DNA from: an uncultured Clostridia bacterium
GTDB taxonomy: Bacteria; Bacillota; Clostridia; Lachnospirales; Lachnospiraceae
Direction of reading: 5' to 3'
NCBI GenBank assembly: GCA_937888895.1
Contig: CALASV010000001.1
Coordinates: 1 to 14,385, forward strand
Length of the DNA: 14,385 nucleotides
This document shows positions 1 through 6,123 of the stretch, one piece after another. The position numbers and the translations under genes were made by a program. The notes below the pieces were generated by a model that was not told the DNA's origin, did not search any database, and worked only from the letters and a program-made list of their open reading frames with translations. The stretch's first letter is position 1. Each line of letters begins with the position of its first letter.

Positions 1-1
1 A

Positions 2-1378
2 GATGCCAGCGAAGAACAGTTAGACTGTCCTTTCGTATTTGCATCTGCCAAATCCGGACATGCTTCTTTGGATATGGATACCCCGGGAGAAAACATGGTT
101 CCTCTTTTTGAAACCATTCTTGACTATATTCCAGGTCCTACCGGTGACCCTGATGCAAATACACAGGTACTTATCAGTACCATCGACTACAATGAATATG
201 TAGGTCGTATTGGTGTAGGCAAGGTAGATAATGGTGTTTTAAAGATTAATCAGGATGCCGTTGTAGTAAACCACCATGAACCAGACAAATGTACTAAGGT
301 TCGTATCAGCAAGCTGTATGAATTCGATGGATTAAATAAAGTAGATGTAACGGAAGCTTCGGTTGGTTCTATCGTTGCCATCTCCGGTATTGCCGATATC
401 CATATCGGAGATACCATCTGTGCTTCTGAAGCCCCAGAAGCTATTCCTTTCCAGAAGATTTCGGAGCCTACCATTGCGATGAACTTCATCGTTAACGACA
501 GCCCTCTAGCAGGTCAGGAAGGTAAATACGTGACCTCTCGTCACATCCGTGAAAGACTTTACCGTGAATTAAACACCGACGTATCTCTTCGTGTAGAGGA
601 CACCGAATCACCAGACAGCTTAAAGGTATCTGGACGTGGCGAATTGCACTTATCTGTCCTGATTGAAAACATGCGTCGTGAAGGCTACGAATTTGCGGTA
701 AGTAAGGCAGAGGTATTATATAAAAAGGATGAAAATGGTAAATTATTGGAACCAATGGAAATCGCTTATGTAGATGTACCAGATGAATTTACTGGAGCTG
801 TTATTTCCAAGTTACAGCAACGTAAAGGCGAACTTCAGAACATGGGCTCCATCGCAGGCGGTTATACGCGTCTTGAATTCCGCATCCCTTCCCGTGGATT
901 GATTGGCTATCGTGGCGACTTTATGACAGACACCAAGGGCAATGGTATCATCAACACTATTTTCGATGGTTATGACCATTACCGCGGTGACATTGCTTAC
1001 CGTGCAACAGGTTCTCTGATTGCCTTTGAAGATGGTGAATCCGTAACTTATGGACTTTTCTCTGCACAGGATCGTGGTACACTCTTTATTGGACCTGGCG
1101 AAAAGGTATACTCAGGCATGGTTATCGGACAATGCTCTCGTGCAGAGGACATTGAACTAAACGTATGTAAGAAAAAACATCTAACCAATACCCGTTCCTC
1201 TTCTGCTGACGAAGCACTTACACTTGTGCCACCTCGCATCTTAAGTCTGGAACAGGCATTGGACTTCATTGATACGGACGAACTTCTTGAGGTAACACCT
1301 GAAAGTCTTCGTATCCGCAAGCGTATCTTAGACCCTACCTTAAGAAAACGTGCTGCATTTAAAGCAAAGCAGTCCTAG
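2..1378 (+). CDS. typA: Ribosome-associated GTPase TypA/BipA, 5'-truncated by window edge
   Basis: C-terminal ~458 residues of TypA/BipA, a translational GTPase of the EF-G family that binds the 70S ribosome and acts in ribosome assembly and stress or cold adaptation. The reading frame is open back to position 2, so the gene starts outside the window; the TTG at 68 is an internal codon, not the start. The G domain is missing. What remains is the beta-barrel domain II (motif YNEYVGRIGVGKV), domain III (SGRGELHLSVLIENMRREG), an EF-G domain V-like part (RIPSRGLIGYRGDF) and the BipA-specific C-terminal domain (KKKHLTNTRSSSADEALTL, then the RIRKRILD tail), all nearly diagnostic for the family, whose full length is about 610 residues. 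It is followed after 9 bp by an acetyltransferase gene and is probably cotranscribed with it. Codon use differs from the right of the window: by eye about 19 ATC to 17 ATT for Ile, whereas metG has almost only ATT. Confidence 0.96.
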   Translation, partial: DASEEQLDCPFVFASAKSGHASLDMDTPGENMVPLFETILDYIPGPTGDPDANTQVLISTIDYNEYVGRIGVGKVDNGVLKINQDAVVVNHHEPDKCTKVRISKLYEFDGLNKVDVTEASVGSIVAISGIADIHIGDTICASEAPEAIPFQKISEPTIAMNFIVNDSPLAGQEGKYVTSRHIRERLYRELNTDVSLRVEDTESPDSLKVSGRGELHLSVLIENMRREGYEFAVSKAEVLYKKDENGKLLEPMEIAYVDVPDEFTGAVISKLQQRKGELQNMGSIAGGYTRLEFRIPSRGLIGYRGDFMTDTKGNGIINTIFDGYDHYRGDIAYRATGSLIAFEDGESVTYGLFSAQDRGTLFIGPGEKVYSGMVIGQCSRAEDIELNVCKKKHLTNTRSSSADEALTLVPPRILSLEQALDFIDTDELLEVTPESLRIRKRILDPTLRKRAAFKAKQS

Positions 1379-1387
1379 GAGGCACTT

Positions 1388-1858
1388 ATGACAATTCGAC
1401 GAGCAACAGACCATGATATGGATGGTATCAATCGTTTGCTTTTACAAGTCCTTATGGTACACCACAATGGACGACCAGACCTGTTTAAAGCAAATGCAAA
1501 AAAATATACCGATGCTGAATTACTGGAAATCATCGCAGATGACAACAAACCAATCTTTGTTGCCGTGGATGAACAAAACGATGTATTAGGCTATGCTTTC
1601 TGTATTTTTCAACAGCATATCGATAACAATATCTTAACCGATATAAAGACTTTATATATCGACGACTTATGTGTTGACGAACAAAGACGAGGTAAGCACA
1701 TTGGTAAGACCTTATATAACTATGTTCTGGACTTTGCAAAAGCCAATGACTGCTATAACGTAACCTTAAACGTATGGTCATGCAACGAAAGTGCTCTAAA
1801 GTTCTACGAAAAATGTGGCCTCGTACCACAAAAAATAGGCTTAGAAATCCTATTATAA
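1388..1858 (+). CDS. GNAT family N-acetyltransferase
   Basis: 156-residue protein of the GNAT fold, which moves an acetyl group from acetyl-CoA to an amine; the substrate cannot be read from the sequence. The N terminus (MTIRRATDHDMDGINRLL) is the usual beta1-alpha1 start. The acetyl-CoA pyrophosphate-binding motif A is LYIDDLCVDEQRRGKHIGK (about residues 96-114), with the R-x-x-G-K/x-G/A-type loop RRGKHIG, followed by the ALKFYEKCGL motif near residues 137-146 that is typical of motif B. The start is fixed by a perfect AGGAGG at 1377-1382, which overlaps the typA stop codon and sits 5 bp before the ATG, so translation is probably coupled to typA. A terminator follows within 10 bp. Family assignment is firm; the acceptor is unknown. 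Confidence 0.9.
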   Translation: MTIRRATDHDMDGINRLLLQVLMVHHNGRPDLFKANAKKYTDAELLEIIADDNKPIFVAVDEQNDVLGYAFCIFQQHIDNNILTDIKTLYIDDLCVDEQRRGKHIGKTLYNYVLDFAKANDCYNVTLNVWSCNESALKFYEKCGLVPQKIGLEILL

Positions 1859-1867
1859 AACACAACC

Positions 1868-1916
1868 GGCTGTTGCCGTTCCTATATTTTCAAGGAACTG
1901 CGCAGCCTTTTCTTTT
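1868..1916 (+). terminator. Rho-independent terminator after typA-GNAT
   Basis: GGCTG at 1868-1872 pairs with CAGCC at 1903-1907, and an inner GTTCCT/AGGAAC stem is separated from it by a small internal loop. The hairpin is followed by TTTTCTTTT. It lies 9 bp after the acetyltransferase stop, as expected for the end of the typA transcript. Confidence 0.7.
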
Positions 1917-2126
1917 CCTTATGGGGCTCATAGAATTCATACATATTTATTTGCTTCTGAATGCTTCTATGTATTTATTCACAGTAATAAAAACTTGAGT
2001 TTTCTATGAAACTTACTTGCTCTTTTATAATTATTTATGTCTGTCTAAATTTCGAGCAATTTTGGGGTTCTGTACGTGAATGAAAGGGACACTTTGAAAG
2101 ACTTTTCTTAGTTTCTCTTGGTGGGC

Positions 2127-2220
2127 ATGTTTTATTAAATGTCATATGTCAGCAATACTGTCTGAGACGCCGCACTTGCGTCGAGTTTGTTGCTGACATA
2201 TGTAATATCATTTAAAACAT
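2127..2220. repeat. Large nested palindrome (REP/MITE-like or structured RNA)
   Basis: A perfect 13-bp inverted repeat, CATATGTCAGCAA (2143-2155) and TTGCTGACATATG (2190-2202), encloses a second hairpin GACGC (2166-2170) / GCGTC (2178-2182) with loop CGCACTT. Outside it the pairing resumes: AAATG (2137-2141) with CATTT (2209-2213), then ATGTTTT (2127-2133) with AAAACAT (2214-2220), with unpaired ATT, T and TAATAT between the stems. In total about 25 bp of outer stem plus a 5-bp inner stem. There is no T-tract directly after it on either strand, so a plain terminator is unlikely. I do not recognise a named family. It could be a dispersed palindromic repeat, a miniature transposable element or a non-coding RNA. 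Confidence 0.6.
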
Positions 2221-2237
2221 TCAAGCGTTGCAAAGAG

Positions 2238-2288
2238 ATAAAAATAGGGCTGTGCAGTCTCACACATCAATGGAGATTGCAACAGCCC
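2238..2288 (-). terminator. Rho-independent terminator of the minus-strand gene
   Basis: GGGCTGT (2247-2253) pairs with ACAGCCC (2282-2288), and AGTCTC with GAGATT inside it. Read on the minus strand, the hairpin starts 11 bp after the stop at 2300 and is followed by TATTTTTATC. Given that the gene's 3' end is a glutamate synthase tail, this is probably the original terminator of that gene. Confidence 0.8.
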
Positions 2289-2299
2289 AACATATGCTC

Positions 2300-2446
2300 C
2301 TATTTATTGGAAAGGTATTCGTGGATGCCCTGGGCAGCGGCTTTGCCAGCACCCATTGCAAGAATTACGGTTGCCGCACCTGTTACGGCGTCACCACCTG
2401 CATATACACCTTCCTTGGAAGTAGCACCTGTAGTTTCTTCTGCGAC
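2300..2446 (-). pseudogene. 3' remnant of glutamate synthase small subunit (GltA/GltD family), read in frame as the end of the cyclophilin gene
   Basis: The last 48 codons encode VAEETTGATSKEGVYAGGD, then the AVTGAATVILAMGAGKAAA block, ending IHEYLSNK. From family knowledge, TSKEGV(F/Y)AGGDAVTGAATVILAMGAG is the FAD/NADPH-binding C-terminal segment of glutamate synthase small subunits and related oxidoreductases, which end about 15 residues later. Without the rest of that ~460-residue enzyme the fragment cannot be catalytic. Codon use changes here too: roughly 13 of 48 codons end in C (gac gcc, acc, ggc atc cac, tac), richer than the AT-rich cyclophilin part upstream. The exact junction is uncertain by a few codons (about 2440-2460). 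Confidence 0.8.
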
Positions 2447-3370
2447 TAATAAAAGATTTAAGTCATCTTTAGAAGCATCTAGTTGTAAAGAAACGAGGTG
2501 ATTTGCTTTTAAATTACTATGAAGTGCTAAACAAGGACTGTCTTGTAAAGTTAATCCATTGGTAAAGGTTACTTCATAGAGAGAAATAGATAATAAATCT
2601 ACAGTAGAAGAAATTAAATAAAAATTACTGTCTTCATCTATTGTTAAAGAAGCATCTAATTCAAGATTTTCAATAGAAGGAACAGGAGTGAAGCTAATTT
2701 CTCCATTGGGTTGTATCTGTTGTTGTTCTTTTGTATCATTAGAAAAATAATCTTGTGGCAATATTTTAATAGAAGTAATAACAGGTTGATTTTCTGAAAG
2801 AACCGTTCCATTATCATCTTCTGTAGTAACATTAGCACAGATAGCATCTACTACGTCCATTCCAGAAATAACTGTACCAAAACTAGCATAACTTCCATCT
2901 AAAGCAGTACTGTCTTCTTGGACAATAAAAAATTGGGAAGATGCACTGTCATAGGATTTTGCTCTTGCCATAGAAATAGTACCTCGTACATGACTAATCG
3001 GATTGTTATAATCGTTTAGAGAAAATTCTCCAGGGATAGTATAAGTAGCACCACCTGTTCCATTTCCCTTAGGGTCTCCTCCTTGAATCATAAATCCATT
3101 GATAATACGGTGAAAGGTTAGTCCATCATAAAAACCTTCCTTTGCTAAATTTACAAAATTTGTTACAGTAGCTGGTGCTGAATCAGCATCTAGAGAAAGA
3201 ATGATAGTTCCATAATCTTCGACTTTTATTTGTGCATAATGATATCCTGATAAATAATTGGTAGAATCATAATTAGGATTGTTTTGGTGTGACTTTGTCC
3301 CACAAGCAGTTAGAACTAAAGTAAAAAATAAAGATAGTATGGAAAAAGTAAGCCATTTGTTTCTGTTCAT
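2300..3370 (-). CDS. Cyclophilin-type peptidyl-prolyl isomerase lipoprotein, C terminus fused to a GltA/GltD tail
   Basis: 356 residues. Residues 1-22 are a lipoprotein signal peptide with lipobox LTAC and Cys23, so the mature protein would be anchored on the outer face of the membrane. Residues about 45-205 are a cyclophilin domain that interconverts cis and trans prolyl bonds during folding of exported proteins: FHRIINGFMIQGGDP (86-100), GTISMARA (130-137) and SQFFIV (145-150) are the signature and active-site segments. Residues 206-305 form an unassigned acidic, beta-rich region. Residues 309-356 do not belong to this family: they match the conserved end of the NADPH glutamate synthase small subunit (see the separate entry). 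The start is supported by AAGGAG a short way before the ATG at 3370. Neighbours: divergent from the alarmone synthetase; terminator right after the stop. The lipoprotein-cyclophilin call is firm. Whether the chimera is a real product is open. Confidence 0.88.
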   Translation of the reverse strand: MNRNKWLTFSILSLFFTLVLTACGTKSHQNNPNYDSTNYLSGYHYAQIKVEDYGTIILSLDADSAPATVTNFVNLAKEGFYDGLTFHRIINGFMIQGGDPKGNGTGGATYTIPGEFSLNDYNNPISHVRGTISMARAKSYDSASSQFFIVQEDSTALDGSYASFGTVISGMDVVDAICANVTTEDDNGTVLSENQPVITSIKILPQDYFSNDTKEQQQIQPNGEISFTPVPSIENLELDASLTIDEDSNFYLISSTVDLLSISLYEVTFTNGLTLQDSPCLALHSNLKANHLVSLQLDASKDDLNLLLVAEETTGATSKEGVYAGGDAVTGAATVILAMGAGKAAAQGIHEYLSNK

Positions 3371-3403
3371 AAAATTAGTAGTCTCCTTAAAAATAGTTTA
3401 TTT

Positions 3404-3445
3404 ATGAGTAAGTAACCAAGTGGATTACGAATATCCAATTGGCTA
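3404..3445 (+). repeat. 42-bp hairpin-forming direct repeat, copy 1
   Basis: Begins ATGAGTAAGTA and contains GGATTACGAATATCC. It is 37/42 identical to copy 2 at 4609-4650 in the same orientation. It folds as a 10-bp stem, CCAAGTGGAT / ATCCAATTGG, with one G-A mismatch around the loop TACGAAT. It lies in the probable 5' leader of the cyclophilin gene, about 34 bp upstream of its start. Confidence 0.75.
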
Positions 3446-3455
3446 GAAAATAATA

Positions 3456-3494
3456 ACATTATTTTGCTTTATTTATTCGTCAAAACTATGTCAA
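3456..3494 (-). promoter_or_regulatory. Candidate promoter of the cyclophilin lipoprotein gene
   Basis: On the minus strand, TTGACA (3494-3489) and TTGACG (3483-3478) occur in tandem. TTGACG is followed after 16 bp by TAATGT (3461-3456), a poor -10 match. The -35 hexamers are good, but no convincing -10 is present, so this is tentative. Confidence 0.25.
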
Positions 3495-3609
3495 AATGAA
3501 TAAAATAGTAGAAAGAAAATTTTTAACCGAATCAAAGAAGATTATAAATATTTGGTTGACTTTGGTAAAGAACTATTAAAAATTGATTAAGTTTTTATTT
3601 TTTAAAACT

Positions 3610-3638
3610 TTAGTAACAATTTTATGGTAAACTATAGA
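3610..3638 (+). promoter_or_regulatory. Candidate promoter of the alarmone synthetase
   Basis: TTAGTA (3610-3615), 17 bp, TATAGA (3633-3638). Overlapping it is an extended -10-like TGGTAAACT (3626-3633... counting from the TG at 3625). Hexamer matches are moderate only; the location upstream of the gene and the AT-rich context support it. Confidence 0.3.
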
Positions 3639-3800
3639 TATGTCATAAAAAAATGATTATAATAAAAAAATGTTGGAATGTAATCAAATAAAGTTTTTTG
3701 TTGGGTTTTTATAGGTAAGTGAAAATTATGTCCAACTGATTTAGAAAGAATAGTATTAGAAAATATTGTTAAAGAAAGGAAGAAAGGAATAAGGGATTCA

Positions 3801-4559
3801 ATGGATAAAGAAGGTACATTTTTAGATTTTTATGGGGAAATTAAAAATACATCAGAAGAATGGGAAAGAATGCGTTTGATTTATGATGCGGCATTGCGTG
3901 AAATAAATACAAAATTAGAAACATTAAATAATGAATTTAAGATGCGACATCAATATAATCCGATTGAACATATGACTTCCCGAATTAAGTCTCCAGAAAG
4001 TATTGCAAAAAAATTAAAACATAATGGTAGAAGATTAACAGTAGAGAATATTATACGTTACATTAATGATGTGGCAGGAATTAGAGTAATTTGTTCTTAT
4101 GCATCAGATATTTATCGTATTGCACATTTAATTTCTGAGCAATCGGATGTTACTATATTAAAGATTAAGGATTATATTAAAAATCCGAAACAAAATGGAT
4201 ATAAAAGTTATCATATGATTGTTTCTGTTCCCGTTTTTTTATCTGATATGACAATTAATACGAAAGTAGAAATTCAAATTCGTACGATTGCAATGGATTT
4301 TTGGGCAAGTTTAGAACATAAAATGTATTATAAATTTGAAGGAAATGCACCAGAGAGTATTCGGAGAGAATTAAAAGAGTGTGCAGATTTAGTTTCTTTC
4401 TTGGACCAGAAAATGATGGCAATTAATCAAGAAATTAAACGATATGCTGGGGAACAAGTAGATGAGGATAAAGAAGTGGATGAAGGGTTAATGGCATTAT
4501 ATGGGACAGTAGTGGAAGATATGGATGATTTAAGAAGAACTTCCATTCAACTTTTGTAA
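3801..4559 (+). CDS. Small alarmone synthetase, RelA/SpoT-type GTP pyrophosphokinase (RelQ/YjbM class)
   Basis: 252 residues. It transfers pyrophosphate from ATP to GTP or GDP to make (p)ppGpp, the stringent-response alarmone, in the cytoplasm. Visible motifs of the synthetase fold: RIKSPESIAKKL (61-72), the substrate-binding basic segment; NDVAGIRVICSY (89-100); NGYKSYH (132-138), the G-loop-like GTP-binding motif; and EIQIRT (157-162) with FWASLEHK (167-174), the Mg-binding/catalytic region. There is no HD hydrolase domain and no TGS/ACT regulatory domain, and the length is typical of stand-alone synthetases, so it should make but not degrade ppGpp. The C terminus (210-240) is very acidic. 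Start: AAGGG is 6 bp before the ATG, with further purine-rich sequence upstream. It is monocistronic, divergent from the cyclophilin gene and convergent with the cell-wall hydrolase, and it is flanked on both sides by the 42-bp repeat. Confidence 0.93.
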   Translation: MDKEGTFLDFYGEIKNTSEEWERMRLIYDAALREINTKLETLNNEFKMRHQYNPIEHMTSRIKSPESIAKKLKHNGRRLTVENIIRYINDVAGIRVICSYASDIYRIAHLISEQSDVTILKIKDYIKNPKQNGYKSYHMIVSVPVFLSDMTINTKVEIQIRTIAMDFWASLEHKMYYKFEGNAPESIRRELKECADLVSFLDQKMMAINQEIKRYAGEQVDEDKEVDEGLMALYGTVVEDMDDLRRTSIQLL

Positions 4560-4568
4560 GATGAAAAG

Positions 4569-4604
4569 GGTAATCAGAAACCTTATTTTCTGATTACCTT
4601 TTTT
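4569..4604. terminator. Bidirectional terminator between alarmone synthetase and cell-wall hydrolase
   Basis: Perfect 12-bp stem GGTAATCAGAAA (4569-4580) / TTTCTGATTACC (4587-4598) with loop CCTTAT. It is followed by TTTTTT on the plus strand and preceded by AAAA (4564-4567), which gives a T-tract on the minus strand. It can end both convergent transcripts. Confidence 0.92.
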
Positions 4605-4608
4605 GGTT

Positions 4609-4650
4609 ATGAGTAAGTAGCAAAGCGGATTACGAATATCCGATTGACTA
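4609..4650 (+). repeat. 42-bp hairpin-forming direct repeat, copy 2
   Basis: Same orientation as copy 1, with 5 differences in 42 positions. The stem pair T-A of copy 1 (repeat positions 18 and 34) is C-G here (CGGAT / ATCCG), a compensatory change, while the two outermost pairs are lost. Its last three bases are the stop codon of the minus-strand cell-wall hydrolase. Confidence 0.75.
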
Positions 4651-5904
4651 TTTTCTATAAAAAACATGGTCTTCTAAAATATAAAATTCTTTAAATGTAG
4701 AGAGGTCTGCCTTTTTTACTGTACGGAAAAATTGGAAAGTACCAATGTTATTACGTCCAGCAAGAGCTTCGTTTGCTGCTTTATAACAAATATCAGGGAT
4801 ACCTCGTTTCCATGCTGCTTCTAATTGTCGTTTTGTAGCACCAGCGAATTGACCAGGGGCATATAATACTTCTTCTAAAGTATTTCCCCATGCTTTAGAT
4901 TCCAAACGATTTAGAATAACATTTGCAACGGCTAACATACCTTCATATTGTTGATTAGCTGCTTCAGTGTAAATAACGGAAGCAAATAAGAAAATTTCAT
5001 CTTCTGTCATAGAGATAGGATTTCTTTTAGTTTCTGCAACTGTTGTGATACGAGCTTTTGCAATAGCAGCCTTAGCTTTTTCAGCTGCTTCTTTTGCTTT
5101 TCGTTCTTCTTCTTGGCGTTTTGCTTCTTCTTGACGTTTCTTTTCTTCAATTTCTTCTAAAGAAGAACCTGTTTGTAAATTGCAAGAAATGGTTGCATAA
5201 TCAGAAGAAATATATCCTGTATTACCATTATCTAGTTTAATAGCGAACCATTCATTAAAACTTTTCGATAGAAGAACAGTTACTTTTTCTCCCTTTTTTA
5301 ATTTATCTATAATCTCTGAATCTGTATTTGGCTCACTTCGTACATTGAGTACTTCTGTAGTTACTTTAGCAGAAATCCATTTTTTAGAATCACATAATTT
5401 TTTAATTTCTTCTTCTGAGTAAAGATATGTAGCGTTGATATATCCTGATTTAATAGAACCTGTGGAAATTTCAACCCAATCATTTTCGATGTCTAAAATA
5501 TAAGCGAAACTTTCTGCTGGAAGTTTTCCTATAATTTCTGCATCAGTACTTGGACCACTTCTAATATTTAAGTTAGTTGTAATATCAGGAATGGTAAAAT
5601 CTATAGTATAAGCAGTTAATGCTGGTGTAGGCGTAGGGGTAGGAGCTTTCGTTGGCGTGGGTGTTGGAGTATTTGTTGGTAATGGAGTTACAGTAGGTGT
5701 CGGTGTAAGTGTTGCTGTAGGGGCTACCGTATTCGTTGGGGTAGGTGCTTCTTGTGTTGCAGAATTTACTTGTTTTACTTGAGTTGAGTTTGTATTAGTT
5801 GCTTCTTGTTCAATTGATTCGGTAAAAGAACCAGATAAAGTAGCAGCAAAAAAGCAAGCACAAGTTGCAATGCATCCAATCATGGCACGCTGTTTTTTTC
5901 TCAT
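4648..5904 (-). CDS. Secreted cell-wall hydrolase, SH3-SH3-SleB (Hydrolase_2) domains
   Basis: 418 residues from the ATG at 5904. Residues 1-26 are a signal peptide (MRKKQ, then a hydrophobic IGCIATCACFFAATLSG). Residues about 52-96 are a Pro/Thr repeat linker (TPTPT type) that probably spans the wall. Two bacterial SH3 domains follow (about 108-162 and 178-240), each with the NxRSxP motif (LNIRSGPSTD, LNVRSEPNTD) that binds peptidoglycan. A charged Glu/Lys/Arg coiled coil covers 248-285. Residues 302-418 are a SleB/CwlJ-type hydrolase with IYTEAANQQYEGMLAVANV (putative catalytic Glu314) and the GQFAGA and TFQFFR motifs. The family cleaves glycan strands, classically the spore cortex, but SH3 architectures are also used on vegetative walls, so sporulation should not be assumed. 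The frame stays open upstream to an ATG at 6006; I chose 5904 because it gives a canonical signal peptide. The strong Shine-Dalgarno lies further upstream (see separate entry). Confidence 0.9.
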   Translation of the reverse strand: MRKKQRAMIGCIATCACFFAATLSGSFTESIEQEATNTNSTQVKQVNSATQEAPTPTNTVAPTATLTPTPTVTPLPTNTPTPTPTKAPTPTPTPALTAYTIDFTIPDITTNLNIRSGPSTDAEIIGKLPAESFAYILDIENDWVEISTGSIKSGYINATYLYSEEEIKKLCDSKKWISAKVTTEVLNVRSEPNTDSEIIDKLKKGEKVTVLLSKSFNEWFAIKLDNGNTGYISSDYATISCNLQTGSSLEEIEEKKRQEEAKRQEEERKAKEAAEKAKAAIAKARITTVAETKRNPISMTEDEIFLFASVIYTEAANQQYEGMLAVANVILNRLESKAWGNTLEEVLYAPGQFAGATKRQLEAAWKRGIPDICYKAANEALAGRNNIGTFQFFRTVKKADLSTFKEFYILEDHVFYRK

Positions 5905-5956
5905 AAATAGTTCTAGCATATTTTCTAACAAGATTTTATAGGAAAATATGCAGTTT

Positions 5957-5965
5957 CCTCCTTTC
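5957..5965 (-). promoter_or_regulatory. Strong Shine-Dalgarno positioned for an ATA codon
   Basis: GAAAGGAGG on the minus strand ends at 5957. Seven bases further is ATA (5949-5947), in frame with the hydrolase; the nearest in-frame ATG codons are at 5919 and 5904, about 37 and 52 bases away, and neither has a good binding site of its own. The arrangement suggests either a rare ATA start or an ancestral ATG changed to ATA, giving an N-terminal extension of 15 residues before the canonical signal peptide. Confidence 0.5.
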
Positions 5966-6062
5966 AAAATAAAAAATGTTACTATTTTGTTACATGATAG
6001 TTTCATAATAACATATTTTTAGAAACAAGAAAAGTATTGTTTTTAAAATATTCCATTTTTTA

Positions 6063-6091
6063 TTGAAGATTTTTCAAATTTGACGTATAGT
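6063..6091 (+). promoter_or_regulatory. Candidate promoter of the M18 aminopeptidase gene
   Basis: TTGAAG (6063-6068), exactly 17 bp, TATAGT (6086-6091): 4/6 and 5/6 matches to the sigma-A consensus, about 30 bp before the start codon. An adjoining TATAAT at 6092-6097 lacks a correctly spaced -35. Confidence 0.5.
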
Positions 6092-6123
6092 TATAATATA
6101 AAAAAGAAAGGAGAATTTATATT

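Larger units (their letters stand above)
1859..2299. other. Non-coding region between typA-GNAT and the cyclophilin chimera
   Basis: 441 bp with no credible gene; the short open frames here have no ribosome binding site and no recognisable protein. It holds the plus-strand terminator (1868-1916), about 200 bp of AT-rich sequence with no strong structure, a large nested palindrome (2127-2220) and a minus-strand terminator (2238-2288). Confidence 0.75.
3371..3800. other. AT-rich divergent intergenic region
   Basis: 430 bp between the start of the minus-strand cyclophilin gene and the start of the plus-strand alarmone synthetase. It holds copy 1 of the 42-bp hairpin repeat (3404-3445), two TTGAC-type hexamers on the minus strand and a candidate plus-strand promoter near 3610-3638. 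That promoter would leave a leader of about 160 nt before the synthetase; I see no riboswitch or T-box motif in it and no small gene with a ribosome binding site. Confidence 0.6.

Noticed and set aside
68..1378. TTG at 68 as the start of typA
   Set aside because: The frame is open and TypA-like upstream to position 2, so 68 is internal and the gene is cut by the window edge.
1938..2003. Small inverted repeats ATACATA/TATGTAT and AAAACTTGAGTTTT
   Set aside because: Short arms in very AT-rich sequence; expected by chance and without T-tracts or gene context.
2187..2501. Plus-strand open frames across 2187-2501
   Set aside because: They lie opposite the clear glutamate synthase tail and terminator and have no ribosome binding site or protein similarity that I recognise.
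6080..6097. TTGACG followed by TATAAT as a promoter
   Set aside because: Only 6 bp separate the two hexamers; the correctly spaced TTGAAG-17-TATAGT pair is preferred.
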